Translations under genes and position numbers: made by a program
Notes under the pieces: model-generated
The model's input: the letters and a program-made list of their open reading frames with translations, nothing else
Told to the model about the DNA's origin: nothing
Database searches by the model: none
Part shown: positions 32,287-44,633 of the stretch, piece after piece
Layout of the letters: each line of letters begins with the position of its first letter
How positions within the stretch are numbered: the first letter of the stretch is position 1
Assembly: GCA_950295325.1 (NCBI GenBank)
Contig: OX485807.1
Location: 35,804,440 to 35,868,439, forward strand
Origin: Polytrichum commune
Lineage: Eukaryota; Streptophyta; Polytrichopsida; Polytrichales; Polytrichaceae
Reading direction: 5' to 3'
Length of the DNA: 64,000 nt

Positions 32287-33164
32287 ATGGGTGGGTTAAC
32301 TTGTTTCCAAGCATCATTCACAGCTTTCTATGTCCTTACTTATTTTGTAGTTGGGGTGCAGCTTTGTAATGAGTGTATTGCCCAATTCCCAAATATAGAT
32401 ACCCAAAACCCTAACAAAACCTGGAGGATGGCGGAGCTGAGCCGGGCTGATTTTTCACAAAGCTTTTGCCCGGTCACGTCCAAAAACCTTGAATTGAAAG
32501 GCAAAAAAAAATTGCAACTTGTCCATGGAAAGGTTAAAGAAAAAACAACTCGTCCCAAAATCCAGTTTGAAAATGAAAATACCCGTCCCGCAAGAGGTAT
32601 AAATAAGTCTCATACAATGTTGGTAAATTTTAAAAACAAAAAACAAAAAACTGAAAGATGTTGACATGTGATTGGTTGCACTTGGAAACAATAGGATCTT
32701 GACAAATTATGCCTTCAATGTTCATCAGTTATCTGTCTTTTGTTGTCGATTCTCATCTTTCTAGTACACCCCATTCTAAATTTTGTGGTTGATGAATTAA
32801 TGTATGCATGTGAATGAAGCACTTCAAGATTGATATTTTGATTGGGTATTAGTGGTTTGATTGCATTATGCTTATATTCACATGTCATATATGACATAAT
32901 GTAATTGATATTTGTACCATTTTATTTTTTTGGAAAAAATTATCAAAATAATTGTTATTTTTAGAACCCGTCCAAAGTGAATTTGACACGTCCAAAAACC
33001 GGTTCATTTTCTAAGAACCCGTCCACTGGACATGTTAGGGACCTTGTGAAAAATCACCACTAGAGCTGAGGACTCGTTTCATTCCAGTCTTTGTCCCAGA
33101 GTATGGTTGTCACGGCGACGGCAATCAACGAGATAATTCGTTGAAAGACGTTAAAGTGAGCTAG
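32287..33164 (+). pseudogene. Open frame split by a hAT-type insertion
   Basis: A plus-strand frame from 32287 runs into the transposon at 32442 (…WRMAELS). The part beyond the element (33071-33164) continues the same frame if the element and one 8-bp duplication are discounted, giving about 82 codons in total. The stretch AACCCTAACAAAACC before GGATGGCGGAGCTG looks like a leader before an ATG at 32429. I recognise no family. It may be a gene fragment interrupted in the past or a coincidental frame. Confidence 0.35.
32442..33062. mobile_element. hAT-type MITE with 8-bp duplication GAGCTGAG
   Basis: GAGCTGAG flanks both sides (32434-32441 and 33063-33070). The imperfect inverted ends share GTGATTTTTCACAA (left GGCTGATTTTTCACAA; right TTGTGAAAAATCACC). 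An exact 8-bp duplication is the hAT signature. The interior repeats CGTCCAAAAACC and CCCGTCC and encodes nothing recognisable. Confidence 0.8.
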
Positions 33165-33246
33165 GTAGACGAGGCTAATGTGGAATCATCCAGCCGATGG
33201 ATTTGAGCATTAGAAGTTTTAAAGCACATCAAAGATGTGTGATTTA

Positions 33247-33988
33247 AGGTAGAGGGTGCTAAACCCAACACCCCACCCAAAACCAACACCTATAAACGTC
33301 TCCCAGTCACCAACACTCTACTACCTGCAAGCGTTCCCCACTGATATAGGAGTGTATGGGCCCATGGAGTGACGTTTTTAGGTGCCATTAGTGGCGCCAC
33401 CTCATAGCAGCCTCCACTACCTTCATGTAGGGTAGGTAATGGGCTCCACTCTATCTCGGGTTGGTTTAAGGTGTGTTTAGGGTGGCTTGTCAATGCCTAT
33501 TCTAGCCACTCTATACACGCAGGGTGTGTGTGTGGGGGGGGGGGGGTATAGGCATTTTATTCACAAAGTCATGGAGGTAGGTCCACAAAGCACAAAGGGG
33601 GTTGGTACCTATGATGCAAGGTGATGGTTTTGCAAGCGAACTAGGTGGGATCATGGAGGTGGCTATGTGGCTTTGCTAACCGTTACTAGTTGGTCTTTGA
33701 TATAGCTTGTATCTAGTACCCAATTGTGTTGTGTTGGTTCTAGGCAATGAAGGTAGGGGTTCCCATCATATCCAAGGTCGTCATACATGGGGCCTATATA
33801 ATGGTTCAAGGAAGCTAGTGGTTTTGACTTTGAAATATTCATCAAATATCTAATTGAGGCTAAAAATGATTTTCTTTCTTTCTTTAGAACAAAGGGTAAT
33901 ACGAATATATATTTTTAATATCAACCATGTAGCCATGTGTATGTGTATGTGCAATAGCTTAAAGTGTTGGTTTAAGCACCCTCTACCT
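33247..33988. mobile_element. MITE family with AGGTAGAGGGTGCT ends, copy a
   Basis: The left end AGGTAGAGGGTGCTAAACCC is mirrored on the right by GGTTTAAGCACCCTCTACCT. Interior landmarks shared with copy b are AGTGGCGCCACCTCATAGCA, TAGGGTGGCTTGT and GTGGCTTTGC. The flanking TA is clear on the left only. A G-run lies at 33534-33547. Confidence 0.7.
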
Positions 33989-34604
33989 AGGTACCAAAGA
34001 ATTTGAGATCATTGAAATCGGAGTTGAGGAAGGTGTTGATCTAGGCTCCAAAATCAAAGATTCTCTGCTTCCCAATCTGGTGTTATAGGGTGGAACTCTT
34101 TTATCATTTAATGTTGTGCAAGTGGACGACAACGTTATCATATTCTACATGGGTCGTTTGCCAATGAAAACCAAGTTTACTGCCAATATTGGTTGTGTCA
34201 TGTCTCTAAAGTGGTCATGGGTAAGATAAAATGCTGCAAAATTGGCTTTCCATTATAGAAAACCCACAATACAAGTTGGTTGGCACCTCACAACCACTTG
34301 CCACCTCCTAATTTGCCCACCTTGCCCACAAAAACCAAGTGTGGCATAGCTTGGTGGATGGAGCTTCTAATTGTGGAGGATGGTGGGTGTAGTTTGATTT
34401 TTGCGAAGGTGACTAACCTAAATATCATCAAGGTGGTGGCTAAATCACCAAATTAGAGTGACCATGTTGCTAGTTAGGAGCCAAATATTGGTGTCCAATT
34501 AAAGAAGCTAACCGAATTAGCCTCATCTACTTTAACAACGCGGACATTTTGGAGAAATCCCCCACACATTGGTCAAAATGGGAATATGGTCCAATACCAT
34601 CAGA
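33989..34604. other. Intergenic, no gene recognised
   Basis: AT-rich sequence with no coding signal or repeat that I can define. Confidence 0.35.
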
Positions 34605-34854
34605 GGGCTAGGGAATTGTGGTGTCTATGTAACTCATCCATTGCAAAGGTGAAAACACATCGATTACATTGTAGCCTATAATTGAGTATTTATAGAGGAT
34701 TCGACTCTTCGAATAGAATTGTAGACCTCAACTTAGTCTAGTGGAGCATAGTTGGACTAAATCGACCCTCAACCTTATAGGGGACATGTTTTTAATGGAG
34801 CCCCTCATCCACAATGGATGAGTTTACATGGACGCCACAAATCCCAAGCCCTAG
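34605..34854. mobile_element. MITE with GTCTATGTAACTCATCC ends (uninterrupted copy)
   Basis: The left phrase CTAGGG..TTGTGGTGTCTATGTAACTCATCC is mirrored on the right by GGATGAGTTTACATGGACGCCACAA...CCCTAG, giving inverted ends of about 35 bp with a few gaps. The same element occurs at 57172-57646, where another MITE sits inside it. Confidence 0.65.
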
Positions 34855-35380
34855 AAGAGCCACATCATGCAAAAAGAATTTTCATACGGCAAACTGGAGA
34901 GAGGGAATTATCATTGTATGTGAGCGTATTGAGTGTCATCCATCCAATATAAAAATCTGACCCACTATAGGTTTATTGCCAATTCATCTCAAATGACCTC
35001 GAGTGCAAAAATTCAGGGTCTCTGAAGCTAATTCCGGTGTCATAACTTTATATAAAAAAATAGCCCATGGGCTACATACTATTTTATGGCTTTCGTGTTG
35101 GATGAATGAGAGGTATGCTTGTATATGATAAGTCCTTGTGTCAACACAAGCCTAGTTGAGGATGAGAGGGGATTCTCACATACGAGCATACCTCTCATCC
35201 ATCCAACATAAAAGCCTTGTAATAATATGCATCTTGGTTGTTGTTATTTTTAGTTTATTTGACACTAGAATTAGCTTTGAGACTTGAAATTGGTGTAGAT
35301 TAAGCCATATGAGATGAATTGGTCACAAACCTATAGGGGGTCAAGTTTTTTGGTTAGATGGATGAGAGATATGTTCCTAA
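34855..35380. repeat. Repeat fragments with CTCTCATCCATCCAA phrases
   Basis: ATGAATGAGAGGTATGC (about 35102) and GCATACCTCTCATCCATCCAA (about 35187) are inverse to each other about 90 bp apart. Related phrases recur near 39910, 54905 and 57760. A phrase ACAAACCTATAGGGGGTCA (about 35325) is mirrored at about 34965. These are probably MITE fragments. Confidence 0.45.
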
Positions 35381-35863
35381 GGGCCACTTTACACTAGAGT
35401 TTGAGGGCCCTTGACATGTAATATGTGAATTATGTGGTTGATCAAGAAGTTAAAGATAGTCGAAGTTCAATTTAAACTATATTTTGAAGGCACGAGGGAC
35501 CAAAGAAATTCAAATAGATGGAAAGTCTACATGACGTCCTACATGGGAGCAAATGGTTAATGTTTCATGGTCTACTAGATATTGCATTAGGCACGTCAAA
35601 TAAAGGTGGCTCTAACACAAAACCAGGGGTAATGGCTATCAATTAAATTGCCATTGCTCCTAGATATATTATTTTGCCATAGCGGAACCCAAACCCGAAC
35701 TTATGTTGGACTCCCTCAAGATGATCCACTTCACTTTACACTATACTTAAGGCCCATCAAATGCAAAATGGGAATTCTATTTCCTAGTGTGCAACTTTTC
35801 GTTGATTCTCAAGGGCCCTTAGATTCCATGGTCGTAACTCTTGGCATGTGTGTAAAGTGGCCA
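35381..35863. mobile_element. Diverged H1-like Harbinger MITE
   Basis: It begins GGGCCACTTTACACTAGAGT and ends ATGTGTGTAAAGTGGCCA, with TAA before it and TGA after it. The interior keeps short H1 words (TGGAAAGTCTACATG, CTAACACAAAACCAGG). An older relative of the copies at 26014 and 28818. Confidence 0.7.
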
Positions 35864-35999
35864 TGAGTATACTAAACATCTCATATAGTATGGTCCCCAC
35901 TTTTCATCATCAACCTACTCTATGTGTCTTGCAACAACTAGGTGACAACTCGAGAGGGTGTCAAATGACACTTGGAGCTGCACCAAACATGACCTATTA

Positions 36000-37130
36000 A
36001 GGTAGAGGGTGCTAAAACCAACACCTATAAACACCTCCCAGTTGCCAACACTCTACTAGAGTAGAGGCGCCCATAATCAATCACTTAAGAGATTTTGCAC
36101 TGGATCTTGAGAAGTATAAGGCAATGCAAAATTTTCCCATGTAGGAAGATAGAAATCAAGAGTATTGCCTAGTTGTTGGTAATTTTATTCCTTAAATTGA
36201 AATTACTATGATTTTTTGAAGCCAAAAGTTGGCACGAACATATTACCAATGTCTAGAGTCTACCATAACTGCTCATTTTAACTGCTTGTTCTCCTCACTT
36301 TAGCACTCAAAACTAGGGCATGTGTCATGGCATTATTGATTCAAACCTAATCGAAATTCATTCCCAACCTTATTGAAATTCCGATACCGTTTAGATTGCC
36401 AATGAGGCCTTGGTCGGGAATAGATGCCTCTAATATACCTTAAACCGTTCCCCATGATGTTGGAGTATCCGGGCCCATGAAGTGACGGTTTTAGGTGCCA
36501 ATAGTGGCGCCACCTCATAGCAGCCTCCACTACCTCCATGTAGGGTAGGTAACATGCTTCACTCTATCTTGGGTTGGTCCAAGGTGGGTTTAGGGTGGCT
36601 TGTTAATGCCTATTCTAGCCATTCTATACACCGGGCAGGGGGGAGGGACAATTCTAGCCATTCTATTCATAAAGCCAAAGAGGTAGGCCCACAAAGCACA
36701 AAGGGGGTCAACTCTAGGCACAAAAGGGGGTCGGTCCTAAGCATAAAGGTGGATGGTTCCCATTGACGGTTTTGCAAGTGAACCGAGTGGGATCATGAAG
36801 GTGGCTATGTGGCTTTGCGCACTGTTACTAGTTGGGCTTTGATCTAGCTTGGGTCTAGTGCCCAGCTATGTTACGTTGGTTCTAGGCAATGAAGTTGGGG
36901 GTCATCATCATCTGCAAGGTCGTCTTACACAGGGCCTGTGGATTGGTTTAAGGAAGCTAGCGGTTTTGACTTTGAATATTCATTAAATACTCAATCGAGG
37001 ATTAAAACATGTTTTCTTTCTTTACACCTATGTTTAGCCAAAAGGCTAATACAATTTTTTTTTTAATATCAACCACATAGCCATATGTACACGCAATAGC
37101 TTAAAATGTTGGTTTAACCACACTCTACCT
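36000..37130. mobile_element. MITE family with AGGTAGAGGGTGCT ends, copy b
   Basis: The left end AGGTAGAGGGTGCTAAAACC and right end GGTTTAACCACACTCTACCT are flanked by TA (35998-35999 and 37131-37132). It shares with copy a AGTGGCGCCACCTCATAGCA, GGCTATGTGGCTTTGC and GGAAGCTAG-GGTTTTGACTTTGAA. About 370 bases at 36068-36440 have no counterpart in copy a, so an insertion there, or a deletion in copy a, is likely. Confidence 0.7.
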
Positions 37131-37455
37131 TAGCATGGATTACCATTTGGGCTTACATGAAGCTACTAAAGTTCTAAAATTATGATGTCATCGATAATCC
37201 ATATCACATAAATAGCTACACTGATCAAACCTATCATTGTTGTGGGCTGAAAGTTAGAGTAAGTAGAAATTAATGCGGCCCCTTGTATGTGTTGGTTAAA
37301 AAACAGGGTGGCTCACACTAATTGTGAACTTAGGTTTATGAGACTTTAGGGGTCTCTGTCATTTTCTTGGAACAATGTCGCGTGATGGGGCCCCAATGAG
37401 TCGCAAGAAGCGAGTCCTTAAGTTTTGAAAGACCGTGTTGCCCTCAAATCTACTA
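37131..37455. other. Short gap with a MITE fragment
   Basis: GGCTCACACTAATTGTG near 37312 resembles the inner ends of the TA-flanked GTGTGGG family. Nothing else was recognised. Confidence 0.35.
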
Positions 37456-37949
37456 CACCCTAAACTCCGTAATATCAACCTCTATAATGTCACACACTCT
37501 CTAATATCCCGAAACCCTAGGGAACAGATGTTTGTAGTTCAAATCTCATTCCTTATTGTCACATTTCTCTCCTTTATATCACCAAATTTGTCATTAATGC
37601 AAACCACCAAAGAAGTCAACCCACGCCCTCGCATTGCACCATGTGTCAACATGTGGAGTGCCACTTTCTCATTCTTATTCTTATTCTTCTTCTTTTTATG
37701 CCACTTGTTGAATGTTGGTGCATGTGTCCGTCACATCGTCCGGGAAGGCCAGGTGGAGTGGACCACACTAGCTAGCATAGGTGATGGGAGAACAAATTCA
37801 AATTGTCCTCACATCTCTTTTGTGTAATTCCATAATGTCACATGCTACACTAATTCTATGGTATCACGCATCCATGTTAACACTACAAGACTCTGTAATA
37901 TCACGTGCACTTTGGTTGCCACAGGTGTGATAATACGGAGTTTAGAGTG
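37456..37949. mobile_element. TA-flanked MITE with CACCCTAAACTCCGTA ends
   Basis: The left end CACCCTAAACTCCGTAATATCA is mirrored by TGATAATACGGAGTTTAGAGTG, with TA at 37454-37455 and 37950-37951. The 494-bp element contains the 130-codon frame at 37435-37827, which resembles no protein and includes the terminus, so I treat it as non-coding. Confidence 0.75.
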
Positions 37950-38138
37950 TACCATGATATGTGAGGTGGCAACTTCTTGTAGAAAATGTTTGACATGCCG
38001 TGATATTCTCCATTGATGTAGATATTATATACTACTTATTCCTAGTTATGATCATATGATATGTCTACTAGAAGATGACATGGGTCAAGAAAAGCTACAA
38101 TGACCAAAATTAATGTGATATGTGAAACTTGTAGTGGG

Positions 38139-38654
38139 TCACAAGAATAGGCGTGATTGGTGGAGATGCACATCAAGAACACATGGTATAACTTGTTTGG
38201 TAAAAATTGGTATTATCGATATAAAAAACTTAAGCATAACTCCAAATGGTAACCACATTACTAGGTGATACCAACGAACACAACAAACCGTGAAGACCAC
38301 TCTAATTGAATTGGCACATTGATATGTCAAATGCCACACAAAATCATATGTTTGGTGTAGTGTGTTTTTTTGTTGGATTCCCAATACGCACCATGATTGT
38401 TGGCCAACACACAATTCATGCAACAATACAATATATAACACACAACGGGGAGGAGATGAAGGAAGTGTGTATTTAGATTTGAATGATCTTATATAGGGTA
38501 GCAATACATTACTGTCTTTTCTCTTTAAAACAAGCACATTTATAATTAAGTGTTGCTCACCACCAAAACCTACCTCAAGTAGCATCTCTAGCTCCTCCAA
38601 ATGATGATATTCTTGGATGTGCACATGGATGTGACGTGGCACCATGACCATCAT
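38139..38654 (-). CDS. Unrecognised 171-codon open frame
   Basis: A minus-strand frame runs uninterrupted for 171 codons in AT-rich DNA, which is longer than most chance frames here. It starts MMVMVPRHIHVHIQEYHHLE and has a hydrophobic C-terminal part (WLPFGVMLKFFISIIPIF). No conserved domain is recognised and no promoter or splice evidence is visible. It could be a transposon-derived fragment or chance. Confidence 0.2.
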   Translation of the reverse strand: MMVMVPRHIHVHIQEYHHLEELEMLLEVGFGGEQHLIINVLVLKRKDSNVLLPYIRSFKSKYTLPSSPPRCVLYIVLLHELCVGQQSWCVLGIQQKNTLHQTYDFVWHLTYQCANSIRVVFTVCCVRWYHLVMWLPFGVMLKFFISIIPIFTKQVIPCVLDVHLHQSRLFL

Positions 38655-41148
38655 GTTGGGACATGATGCCCACCAACGTAGTAATTTTTTTTTACTACAA
38701 CAATGTTTTTGTTGAAAAATTAAAATAAAGATTTTTTCGATTGCTTACGTCGACTGCTACTAGCAATCGAATTCTAAAAAAATGCCAACAAATGCAAATA
38801 CTTCCATAACAAATTTGGACCATTAGATATTGTTGGATGCAAGATCAAATTGTCCTTGATTTTATTTTGATTTTTATGAGGTTTCCTAGAAGTCGACTAC
38901 TCTGGTTGACTACAAAAAGAAAAAGAAAAAAACAACTACTCTAGTTGACTGCAAAAGAAAAAGAAAGAACTCCCAAAAAGATCTTGTAGCTAACAAGATG
39001 TGATGGTCCATAATTTTGTGGGTTTTTAAAATTTTGATTTTGGTAGTTGAGTGTAATGTTGATTGTTATTTTGTAGTTGACTACAAAGTAGCAAGCAACC
39101 AAACTAGTGACTAGGGGGTTTACTGCGTCGGTTTATACATGAATAAATTGTCAAACTCACCCCATGCCAATGTGACGTTTTTGGGTTCAACATCATGTTG
39201 TTGTTATAGGACGTGGAGGTGAAATCCCCGATGATATATCCTTCAAATTCATTATTGTCCCACACCCAAAAACAATGAATGGGGAGAACCAACGTACAAA
39301 AAACCCGGTTGAGTTTGAGAAATAATTGGTTGAAGTTTAAGACTTTAAGAAAATCACCAATCATTTTAGAGGAATCTATTGAATAAACCTCGAAATAATA
39401 AAGAAAACCTGAAAGATCACAAAATGTAATCAATTGAACTTGGAAACACTAGGATCTTGACTAATTATGTCCAAAAATCTCCTTGGACACTGCCCATGGA
39501 CACTACCCAAAAACACTCCGTCTTGTAGAATAGGTATATCAAGATCCTTCCATGGACACCTAGATCACCTCCAAACTCCTAGTCAGTTGGATACAATGAC
39601 CATTCAAATATCATACGGTGTTCGTTTTGATTTTTAATGTTTTTCTCCCTCAATTCTTGGACTTAGGAAACAAAATTGATCTCTTCAAGTCTGCCTTCTT
39701 GAGGGGGGAGGGAATTTTCAGTTACAAAATGTACCTAAAATGCACTCACATCCATCCATGTAAAAAACCTAACCCCTATAGGTTCATGATTCATTCGTTT
39801 CATTTGCACCATGCCATAACAATATAGGGCCTTTGAAGCTAATTATAGTGTCAACTTATCAAAATAACATTAGCATGCAACATGCTTATGATTTGAGGAC
39901 TTGATTGGGGGATGAAATGAGAGGTACAATCGCATGCAATGAGTTCTCTTGCCCTTCTCCATAGCATTCATTTGATACCTTACGCAAGCAACGGGAGAGG
40001 GAGGATGAAAACATCCATTAGTATTGTAGAACTTGGGGAGTGCTTTATTAAAGCATGGATTGGGGTTAAAGACTCCAAGTTAGTGTAGTGAGATTAACTT
40101 GGTTGAGTTTGCAACTATTTAAAGGTGTCATGTTTCTACAATTATCCCCTTGGCAGGTGTTAGGAAACCAAGTTACCAAACCGTCGTTATGCATGATACA
40201 TGTTGTCCTTGAACAACAAGGGATCTCCAAGTAAATTGGTTGCTTAGCTTGGCACAAGCTTCACCCCTCATACCTACATGGCCGTATTGCAAACTTGCAA
40301 GTGATTCATTGCAACTCTTTCTCCCACAAATGAAGAAAGGTTACAAAGAGAGCCTACAAGTGAGTTCTTACTTCAACATTATAATTGATTTTATCATAAT
40401 CTACATTGCCACATCACATTGAACACCCAATTCATCCACAAGAAGCATGCTACACTCTTGTGTCTTTAAAAAAAAAACGATCAACAAGACTTGAACTTCA
40501 TAATACATGTTATCTACTCATGTTGTGCACATACAAAATTCCATCCTTGGTAGAACCTTATAGCATTGTATGATCCCAAATACCATCCACACCAACTGGA
40601 GCACAAAATGTAGTTCGATGAAACACACCCATATTAATCGAGTGAAAGACACCTAATTACACTCAAAAAGTTTTGGATGCCATGAAAATAATGGATTCCT
40701 AGCAAATGGGGGCCAAGTGAACCTCACCTCACATCCACTTGGTGCCACCATGCACTTGTACATTTTTTTTTTCATGTCCCTAAAATTTTACTGCATGGGT
40801 AGATGGATTGGTAAGGTTTCACCCGATCCCAAATCCCAACGTTGGGATTTACCAAAACTAGACTACGGATGGTGGAACAACTACATATAATGGTTGAAGG
40901 TTGCCAGTTGATGCCCCGATGCTAACTCCTTGAAAGCTTTGCTTGGCCGTTGCATAATCCTCCAGTCTTAGCCATCTCAACTGCATTTCTAAAAAAGGTG
41001 GGTTGGTGAAAAGAAGACATCATTGATAATTTGACATAACAAGGAATGTTCATGAGCCCTACCATCATACTGAAGTTGACAATTTCATGTTAATGACAAT
41101 GACAAAAGAAACATAGGTTGCAACACAACAAACGTGATCTTGGAATAC
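38655..41148. other. Intergenic with repeat fragments
   Basis: CGATTGCTTACGTCGACTGC with AGCAATCG at 38739-38770 forms a small hairpin. A 30-base phrase GGTTGACTACAAAAAGAAAA recurs at about 38905 and 38945. At 39305-39480 lies a copy of the GGTTGAGTTTGAGAAATAA repeat also seen at 49211, 55945 and 56640. No genes were found. Confidence 0.45.
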
Positions 41149-41275
41149 ACTTTCCATTTGAGAGGGGCAATCAATAGCACATGACCCCACTCACAAGAGC
41201 TAAGCGCAATCTATGACAATTTTAAATCGTGTGCCAATGACCACCCTTGTCAAATATGAAGTGTGGTCTAGGACG
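41149..41275. mobile_element. Hairpin MITE family, diverged copy
   Basis: ATACACTTTCCATTTGAGAGGGGCAAT at the left and ACCACCCTTGTCAAATATGAAGTGTGGT at the right are partly inverse. The middle phrase GCGCAATCTATGACAATTTT links it to 48164-48314 (GTCCAATCTATGACAATCAT). Confidence 0.55.
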
Positions 41276-42989
41276 ATGATTTCTATCAGTGATTGGAAGG
41301 GTACTTAGCTACATTCAATTGCGCACGAAGTTTGAGGTCACAAAGTTGCTTTAAATTTTGATGAGCCTTTGGGATAATCCAAATTTGACTCCACATGCAC
41401 ATATGACAAAAATGATGGTAGGAAAAAGATACTTGCCCGTATTCTCTCCAAGAATGTGACATTCTTTCCAAGGTCAATAGTAGGTGATTTAAAACCACCC
41501 ACTTATTGGCAAGGGTTGTTGATTATTAATAATTATTTGTGAAGTAATTCAAGAGTTGCACACCCACGTCACTGTGGCATTTTGAATGGGCCTTGCATGG
41601 TCATGGGCATGGTGGTTGTGTGCCGTCATTCCACCAAGGCCCATCGAGCGGCCTCAGCAATCCTACATGGCTATTGGCAATGACCCCCCTACCACCAAGG
41701 CAACATCATAACATGTACACTTGAATACATGAATTCATGAACACTCTTGGTGTCATGTCTCACTAGCATTGCTTAGGTAAGTCAGCTTATAGACTACTTA
41801 CCACACTAAATATACCAATTAGTGAGTGTGGGAAATTTGTGAGAATGGGAATTAATGAAGGTGATACTAAATTCCTTTACGCTGTGAATTAGTGTCACCA
41901 AAAGATCTAGAAAGCATTGTTCATCGAGGCACCTAGCATGAAGATACTAGCACTTGGCACTATTCATTGGCAAGCATGTAGCACACATTAATTTTCTTGA
42001 AATCTATGGTAGATTAACATAAACTTTGCCGCATTCATGATTTAGTGTCACTTAGTAGCAACTTCAGCCCTTGTAACTTTGAAATTTGGCTAGATTGTGT
42101 GTGTGACTTGAATTAGGAACACCCTCACTAATGGTTATATTTAGTGTAGTCAACAACAAAGCACCTACTAGTAGATATCCACTTTATCTCAGGCTTTGGA
42201 CTCCGAAGCTGTAAGTTAATACTTAGACAACTTAAAGGCCCCTTCTCATGAAATCTTAAGAAAAGCTCAAAGTTTAACTTGCCCCTCAGTGACACTAATT
42301 GTTGTATTACATAAACCCTCTCATGTAATTGGTTTTTATGTTTTTAATCACTAAATCTTAAGTTTCTTAAGTGTGATATGTAAGTCGAGTGGATCCAATT
42401 CGGTTACTTCTCTTAGACATACACATGTATTTAAGTGATGTGTGATTAGGTGTGGATCTAAGAACGGACATCAAAAAGACATTGTTTGACAAACCATAAT
42501 GTATGTTCTTAAGGTATGCTTAGCTTAGTGCGGGCACTTCCAATTTCATAAACAATTTAGGTTGTTGGATTGGAGCAAAAAAATCTGCTAAGTGGGCCTA
42601 ACTTGTATGAAGTATTGAACATGCAATGGATTCTATATGTTGAGTTGGTGTACCTATCATCAAGCAATCCGATCTCTTTAAACACGAGTCCTTTTGGTGC
42701 AATATGTTTGTAGACCCGCACCTAACCACATACCAATCAAATATAGGGAGCCTAATGCTTGATTAACTTAAGTAACCAAATTAGGCCCACTTGAGACTAA
42801 TTTTATTACAATTTTATTTTAGTCTAAATATGAGACACCTTCCTCACGGGGTTTTGTTTTGGAAGACATGTTGAGAGAAAGCAAGGAACGCCGCGTTTGG
42901 GTTCATATGATTGCTAGTGCGGCAACGATGTGAAGGACGAGTCATTTAAAGACGTGAGCCTTGATTTTCACTCACCACCTTGTCGCCAC
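41276..42989. other. Intergenic, no gene recognised
   Basis: Near 41804-41830 CACACTAAATATACCAATTAGTGAG is a form of the CACTAAATA/TATTTAGTG palindrome discussed under findings. No coding signal was recognised. Confidence 0.4.
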
Positions 42990-43640
42990 TTTGATCCTAT
43001 GCGGAGATATCGAATTGATTTCCATATCTCCCCCATTTCTTCCGCTCTACTAAGGTTTGTGCAAGAACTTGTTGCCTACAAAGGCTAGGACTAGTCCGGC
43101 GGTAGCAATGGTGATGGGTTGCCTCGCAGTCAGATCCCTCGTTGTTTTCAGCCTCTAGATCTTCGTCGTTTAACATATTGACGTTGGCTCCCTTGTTCAA
43201 ATCAAGTTGTAATTGTGGTGAATTTTGAAAGGGGATTTAAGTGGCAAACGGTCGATGCGATGGTCCATGTGAGGACAATGGTTGTGTGCACACGCACAAC
43301 AACCTCCCACTCAACAACCTGTTTGACATTGTCAATTGCATTCATCTCATTCTCCAACCATTTGAGCTCTTATTCACATCATAGAAGTATCCATCGCTAC
43401 GATACGTTGCATGTGATAAAAGAGTCCTCTAATGCAAAGAGGTTGAAGGCATGTTGATGGGCAATATGCTCAACCTTCTTGAGTGTTGCCTGCTCGAACT
43501 TGGCATACACCCTCGCATTTGCCCTCAAGGTTGTTTCCTTGATTTTTTTTATGTCCTTGTGATCTAGCTTACTCAACTTCCCTCCATGTGGCCTATCAAG
43601 GTTGATGTTTGCTTAGATGCCCTCAACTTGGTGGTGTCCA
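42990..43640 (-). pseudogene. Degenerate coding stretch of unknown family
   Basis: On the minus strand a frame near 43580-43415 reads LDHKDIKKIKETTLRANARVYAKFEQ and on into HAFNLFALEDSFITC, an amphipathic, charged, protein-like stretch. It is followed by stops and by another piece at 43200-42997 (NDEDLEAENNEGSDCEA, ending VERKKWGRYGNQF). Order and composition suggest one decayed gene, perhaps an accessory ORF of a transposon. I do not recognise the family. Confidence 0.3.
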
Positions 43641-44633
43641 CCATATGAATCACCGTAAAGGAAGAGCCAACAATGTTTATGGGTGAAGGGTTTCACAACC
43701 TTGTGCTCAAAGAGTTGTATGGCATCAACAATGATGTCGTCGTATGCTCTTGTCCAAGGCCTTGATTTGCTTGTGGTTTAGGGTTTAAGGTTTAGGGTTC
43801 GAGGTTTATAGCAACCCACAAACTTGACGATGTTTGTCTTCAATTTGTCTTCAATTTGTCGCACTTGGTTTCGAGACTCATGGGAGATTGCTCCGAGCCT
43901 CATGCAATGTTGTATCTCGCATAATGCACAACCACGACTCCCCCCAAAAAACTATCCTTTTTGGCCTAATCCCTTTCCGCACATGGGTTGATATGAACAT
44001 AAAACTCATGCATCATTGGTCTTCCTCCTCAGGTAGAAAACTCTTTGTGTTATGTTTTACGTTAGCCTTGTGGAACGCTAACATACTTAAATATGGTGAA
44101 TTTGATTGGTATTATTCGGACTACGGTGTTTACTATATATTTACCATGATTTTGAAATAAATGGGAAACGAAAATAAAGTCATATAGACAAATGTTGGAT
44201 AGGCCGACTTTTGACGCTTTTATTTAGAAATTTCAAGAAATAAATCTTAAACCCTTTCATATGAAAGCTCACACCTTTAAGGGTGAAGACTTAAGATCAT
44301 TTACGTTGTATATTATTTTAATTTTTGGTTGGACTGATCACATGCCAATGTACAATTGGGGCGAACCAATCCATACACTCGTTCCTTGTTGGATGCCTAA
44401 ACCCTTACCTCGAAGGAACTAGTGTACAGGTTGGTTCACCCCAACCCCAATGTGCTCCCCACATGTAATAACAAATCGAGTCATGCACTTGCAAGTGCTT
44501 GTGAAGTAGACATGCATAATTCAATTTACCTTCCATGAACCGGACACCTATACTTGAGTGATATGTGGTTAGTTATGACTCCAAGAACGGATCTGGAAAA
44601 GACACGTGTTTCAAAAGAGATTGAACTATAGGT
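43641..44633. other. Intergenic, no gene recognised
   Basis: At 43775-43805 there is a short GGTTTAGGGTTTAAGGTTTAGG stretch, telomere-like but far too short to be a telomere tract. A 108-codon frame at 43834-44160 is not recognisable. Confidence 0.4.

Noticed and set aside
37435-37827. A 130-codon plus-strand frame
   Set aside because: It includes the terminus and interior of the TA-flanked MITE at 37456-37949 and is a low-complexity hydrophobic translation.
43770-43810. Telomere-like GGTTTAGGG words
   Set aside because: Only about four imperfect units, too short for an interstitial telomere tract.
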